Shown here: one piece after another, positions 60,201 through 64,000 of the stretch
How positions within the stretch are numbered: the first letter of the stretch is position 1
Layout of the letters: every line of letters starts with the position of its first letter
Source: Rutidosis leptorrhynchoides
Taxonomy: Eukaryota > Streptophyta > Magnoliopsida > Asterales > Asteraceae
Direction: 5' to 3'
Assembly: GCF_046630445.1 (NCBI RefSeq)
Contig: NC_092340.1
Location: 20,004,001 to 20,068,000 of the forward strand
DNA length: 64,000 nt
The notes under the pieces: generated by a model
Seen by the model: only the letters and a program-made list of their open reading frames with translations
What the model was told of the DNA's origin: nothing
Database searches by the model: none
Program-made: the position numbers and the translations under genes

Positions 60201-63200
60201 CTGGTGGACACCAATGATCAGTTAACTCTGGGACCATTAGTGTACAATTATTAAAACTTGTGACCAAATCAAAACTTTAGGTCCATCTTAATTTTGGTAC
60301 AAAGCACAACATTGAAATTTTTTCATTAATTTATTTGAAAGATGAATTATGTTCATATGGCAAGCAACATAGGAACCAAGTTCGAAGTTCAGATACTAGG
60401 TAGTACTGTTTTAATGCCATGTTGTTTATAACTACATATTATATAAAGCCGTTGTAAATCGTAAGTGTTTTCGAAAAGATTTAGTTAAACCTTTTAAACC
60501 GAGTATCAAAACCACTTTAACACTTGACAAAAAAGTCCGTCTCCTTTGTACATAAAAACGGATATCACTTCAAAACTAAAATGAGGCATCAGAAAAGTTC
60601 AGTTTTCTGAGCCTCACACTTTATTATACACAAATCTACGTATCTATATATCTTTTTATATATGACTTTTTGAAAGTACACTAAAAAGTTGGTAAGGTTT
60701 TTCCATTTCAGGATACTCAAAAGAGCGAGTATACGACCTCATACTCTATTGTAAACAACCCATCAGGAATAGTCTTTGGTTGTTTCCATCCCTTCCCTAG
60801 CTACTCCAAGATTCGAACCTGAGACCTCTTACAAAGATGTGAGGGCCCCAGCCACTTGAGATACCTTAGGATAGTTATGTTCCTCAGCCTAAGTCTCTAC
60901 ATATTCCAACCGAAAACACAAACACTACAAAAACTAAAGGTATGCTAACGAAATATAAAAATCAAATATGCAACCACTCCATTTTGGATTAGTTTCAAAT
61001 ATGGTTTCATCTCGTGGGGTGAACCAGAATCTTCTTTCAAAAGATTTGCCCCTCGATTGACTTTGACTTTAACTCTCGAGATCATCTGGTTTAAGTTGGG
61101 CTTCTTCATCAGAAGAAGCCGTGTCGTATTCTTTACCAAGTGGGCTAACAACCGACATTCATACCACATAATGCATGTTGTGCAAGACTATTAAGGTTAA
61201 AAAACGGAGGCGAATATAATAAGAAACCCGTGGGATCATGGAACACCATTAGTTTGAAAATTTTTAGTAGAAAATACCTTTTATGTAAGACCCAAATATT
61301 TATTGCACTTAATGTAGATGTGGTATACATAAAGTGTATGAAGCTTTGCATAATTGAAAAGTTGACAGAACCTGTTCAAACCATAGTGCGCGACGCGCAT
61401 GGTTAGGGGTGCACGCCGCGCACAGCTCCTGCGACAGAATTATGCTTTTTTCTAATTAAGTTAAATGAAGGGTAGTTTGGTCTTTTCACTTGTTGGACGG
61501 TTTGAGGCCACAAAACCTGATCCAATCTCATTTGGATCTCATTCTTCATCTCTTCCACACACTTTCAAACCCTAGAGTGAGAAATAGAGTTTAGAGAGAG
61601 AAAGATTCATTTGGAGAAGAAGAAGCTTGAATCAATCGAAGTTGCAAGTGTTAAAGTTGTTCATCTCATTCACGGCTACGTTGTGGTAGTATTGGTAAGC
61701 TCTAACTCCGAGTTTTCATAATATGATTAGTGTTCTTAATTGGGGTTTTGACTTGGGTGTTCTTGAGTAAACCCACTAGTTGATAATTGGGTGATTGAGC
61801 TAGTAAATGGTGTTAATGACCATTGTTGGTTGGTTTGGGTTGGTTAGTGAAATTGATTAGTTGATAATCATGTTTGATTGTTGAAATCACTATTTAATTA
61901 AGGTCATAAGTGATTAAAGGTGTAAGCTTGCAAATGGGTGTTTTGACTTGAGATTAGGTCAAAATGGGTTTGTGTCAAATGATGCAAGTAATGTGTTTAG
62001 TTGCTGAAACCTCGGGTAAAACATGGTGGTAGAACATAATCGCTAGTTAATTGTGATTATGGTTGTTTTGGGCGAGTGGAAGTAAGTGCAAAAGGGTCGA
62101 AATTGCATTTATGGTGTTTTGGGCATAAGCTAGAGTGTTTAGCTTATTTGTTTGTGAATTATCTAGGTGATTCACATTTGGACGATTAGGAGCTCAAGCG
62201 GGAGTTGCCTTTCTTGTAATCGAGGTGAGTGGAATATTTATACATATATGTATGTAGTTTATTTACTCGTACGCGATGTGGGCCTTAGGTGCCACATCGT
62301 GAGTATTGGGCGTTATGTCACAAGATGGTGACTTATTGAGGTTATGGGTGAAGAGAACTAAGGGTCGGTAGTGTCTCGTTAGGTGCCTCGCATGTTGGTG
62401 ACACCTGATGGTGGTTCACGAAGCGGTGACCCCTTAGTAGTCGGTTGGTGAATCACAAGTCGGTGATACCATAAGTCGGGGAAGTGATTCACAGTGACAC
62501 TTCATAGTGTTCACGAGTCGGTGACACTAGATGGTGAATCACAAGTCGGTGATACCATAAGTCGGGGAAGTGATTCACAAGTTGGTGACACTTCATAGTG
62601 TTCACGAGTCGGTGACACTAGATGGTGAATCACAAGTCGGTGATACCATAAGTCGGGGAAGTGATTCACAAGTCGGTGACACTTCATAGTGTTCACGAGT
62701 CGGTGACACTAGATGGTGATTCACAAGTCGGTGATACCATAAGTCGGAGGAATGATTCACGAGTCGGTGACATTTCTTAGTGCTTACAAGTCGGTGACAC
62801 TAGGTGGTGCTTCACGAGTCGGTGATGCCACATGGCGTTCACAAGTCGGTGACCCATACGTATTAGTGGGTGGTTCGTAAGTCGGTGACACCCTTTGGTG
62901 ATTCACAAGTCGGTGACACCTTATGATGAGTCACAAGTCGGTGACATCATACGAGTGAGACTCGACGTTATTGGTCGACTACAAGCTGGTAGTACCAAAG
63001 CGAGGGAAGGGTTAGCATGTTTATGCCTTGTTTACGTTTAGTATATTATTGTGGTGGTTTTTATACTAATGTTGTTGTTAGTTGTATTTTTGGTGATGCT
63101 AGCTCGTTTATACGTTTGTTTGCATGGTATTTGTAAGTGGATGCGTGTAGGTAAATTACATATGTATATGTATAAGTATTGCATTCACTAAGCATTAGCT

Positions 63201-64000
63201 TACCCTCTCGTTGTTTACATTTTTAGGTACGGAAGCGGATTTGGCAAGGGTATGCTCGGGATTTAGATGATTTCCCCTTTTGATGCTTGCATGGATTACT
63301 TTTGGTTTCGACTTAGGATTGGGTAGTTTATCCCCAAACATCATGCTCGTAGTTATGTTTGAAACTTAAACTCATGTAGTCGAAAACTTGTATTTTGTAT
63401 GAAAGTTGTAAAACGGCCGATGTGGGCCCGGTGTCGTAAAACTTGTTTTATTATTGAAACGTGTTAGTTTTACATATTATAAAATGTTGTGAAAATCGTT
63501 TAGTCTAAAAGTGTCGGGAAGTGGGAGATCATTAAACGAAAATTGGATATTTTGGATAGCGGGCTGCCAGAACATGTGCGCGCCGCGCACCTTAATGTTG
63601 TAAAAAAAAAAAAATTATTTCGCGTTTTCGGTTGGATAACGGGTTGGGTCGTTACAAGTGGTATAAAAATATGGTCTAAGGGATTTAGGTGACTTGAGAT
63701 AGGCGCCTAGACTTAGACTTTTTGTGTGTGCTTATTTGTTGCGGGACTTGTAGGATTACGGGTCGGCTCGGGTTTTAGCTAGTGCCTTAGATTGTAGGTG
63801 AACTAGCTATATATTGATTATGTTGTTATTAATCATGTTGTTTGTGTTGAATATCTAGCGAGATGGTTGTTGTATTCATGAGCTCGGCATGGCGTGTGAG
63901 TGTAATAATGTTTCGCGACCATTATTACGGTTGCAAGCCAAGTCATGCAAGTGATGTACCACAAGTATTGGACTAGATGGGATGTACGAACGTTGGCATA

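Overview
The window reads as intergenic plant nuclear DNA. It is AT-rich, contains no bacterial-type operon, and is dominated by nested LTR retrotransposons plus a Helitron, a hAT MITE, SINEs and a LINE remnant. From the style of the LTRs (ends such as TGTAACGACCC, lengths of 2.4-4.4 kb, tRNA-iMet primer sites) I infer a eudicot, probably Asteraceae. That assignment comes from recall of such repeats, not from a search. Only one gene looks intact: an F-box/leucine-rich-repeat gene on the minus strand (22328-23407). A broken paralogue lies 30 kb away (52996-54075).

Layout. 1-15657: a minus-strand Ty3/gypsy-like element arranged LTR C (11921-15657), internal (7673-11920), LTR B (3956-7672), second internal copy (1-321 and 3518-3955, running off the left edge). 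A solo LTR A (322-3512, 5-bp target duplication CGGAA) is nested in the second internal copy. 15658-21979: a plus-strand Tekay-like gypsy element with decayed protease, RT and RNase H. It is split exactly at a protease/RT junction by a 4.4-kb solo LTR (16429-20835, duplication GTTAC). 21980-24590: the F-box gene, its repeat-rich 3' flank and a MITE in its upstream region. 24590-28310: a non-coding stretch, a hAT MITE with perfect 8-bp TSD, and pieces of Tat-type pol and Athila-type gag. 28311-50479: a plus-strand LTR interrupted by a minus-strand element with three LTRs and two internal domains (LTR1-int-LTR2-int-LTR3, 8.1-kb period). 50490-52300: a LINE endonuclease remnant and an LTR fragment. 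52996-54075: the F-box pseudogene. 54206-59092: a putative non-autonomous Helitron carrying an exon of a DUF1338 (2-oxoadipate dioxygenase-like) gene. 59093-61283: two tRNA-derived SINEs and a palindrome. 61284-64000: a plus-strand LTR with a 91-bp minisatellite, followed by the start of its internal domain.

The most interesting signals are structural. Eight LTR copies from several subfamilies share a 12-bp palindrome at a nearly fixed distance (about 580-640 nt) from the LTR 3' end. It occurs in two versions that differ by compensating pairs of bases, which resembles a retroviral RNA dimerisation site. A run of about nine short hairpins with covarying stems lies downstream of a conserved splice-donor-like site in the same LTRs. 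Two separate tandem LTR-int-LTR-int arrays indicate repeated unequal recombination at this locus. No previously unknown multi-gene system was found.
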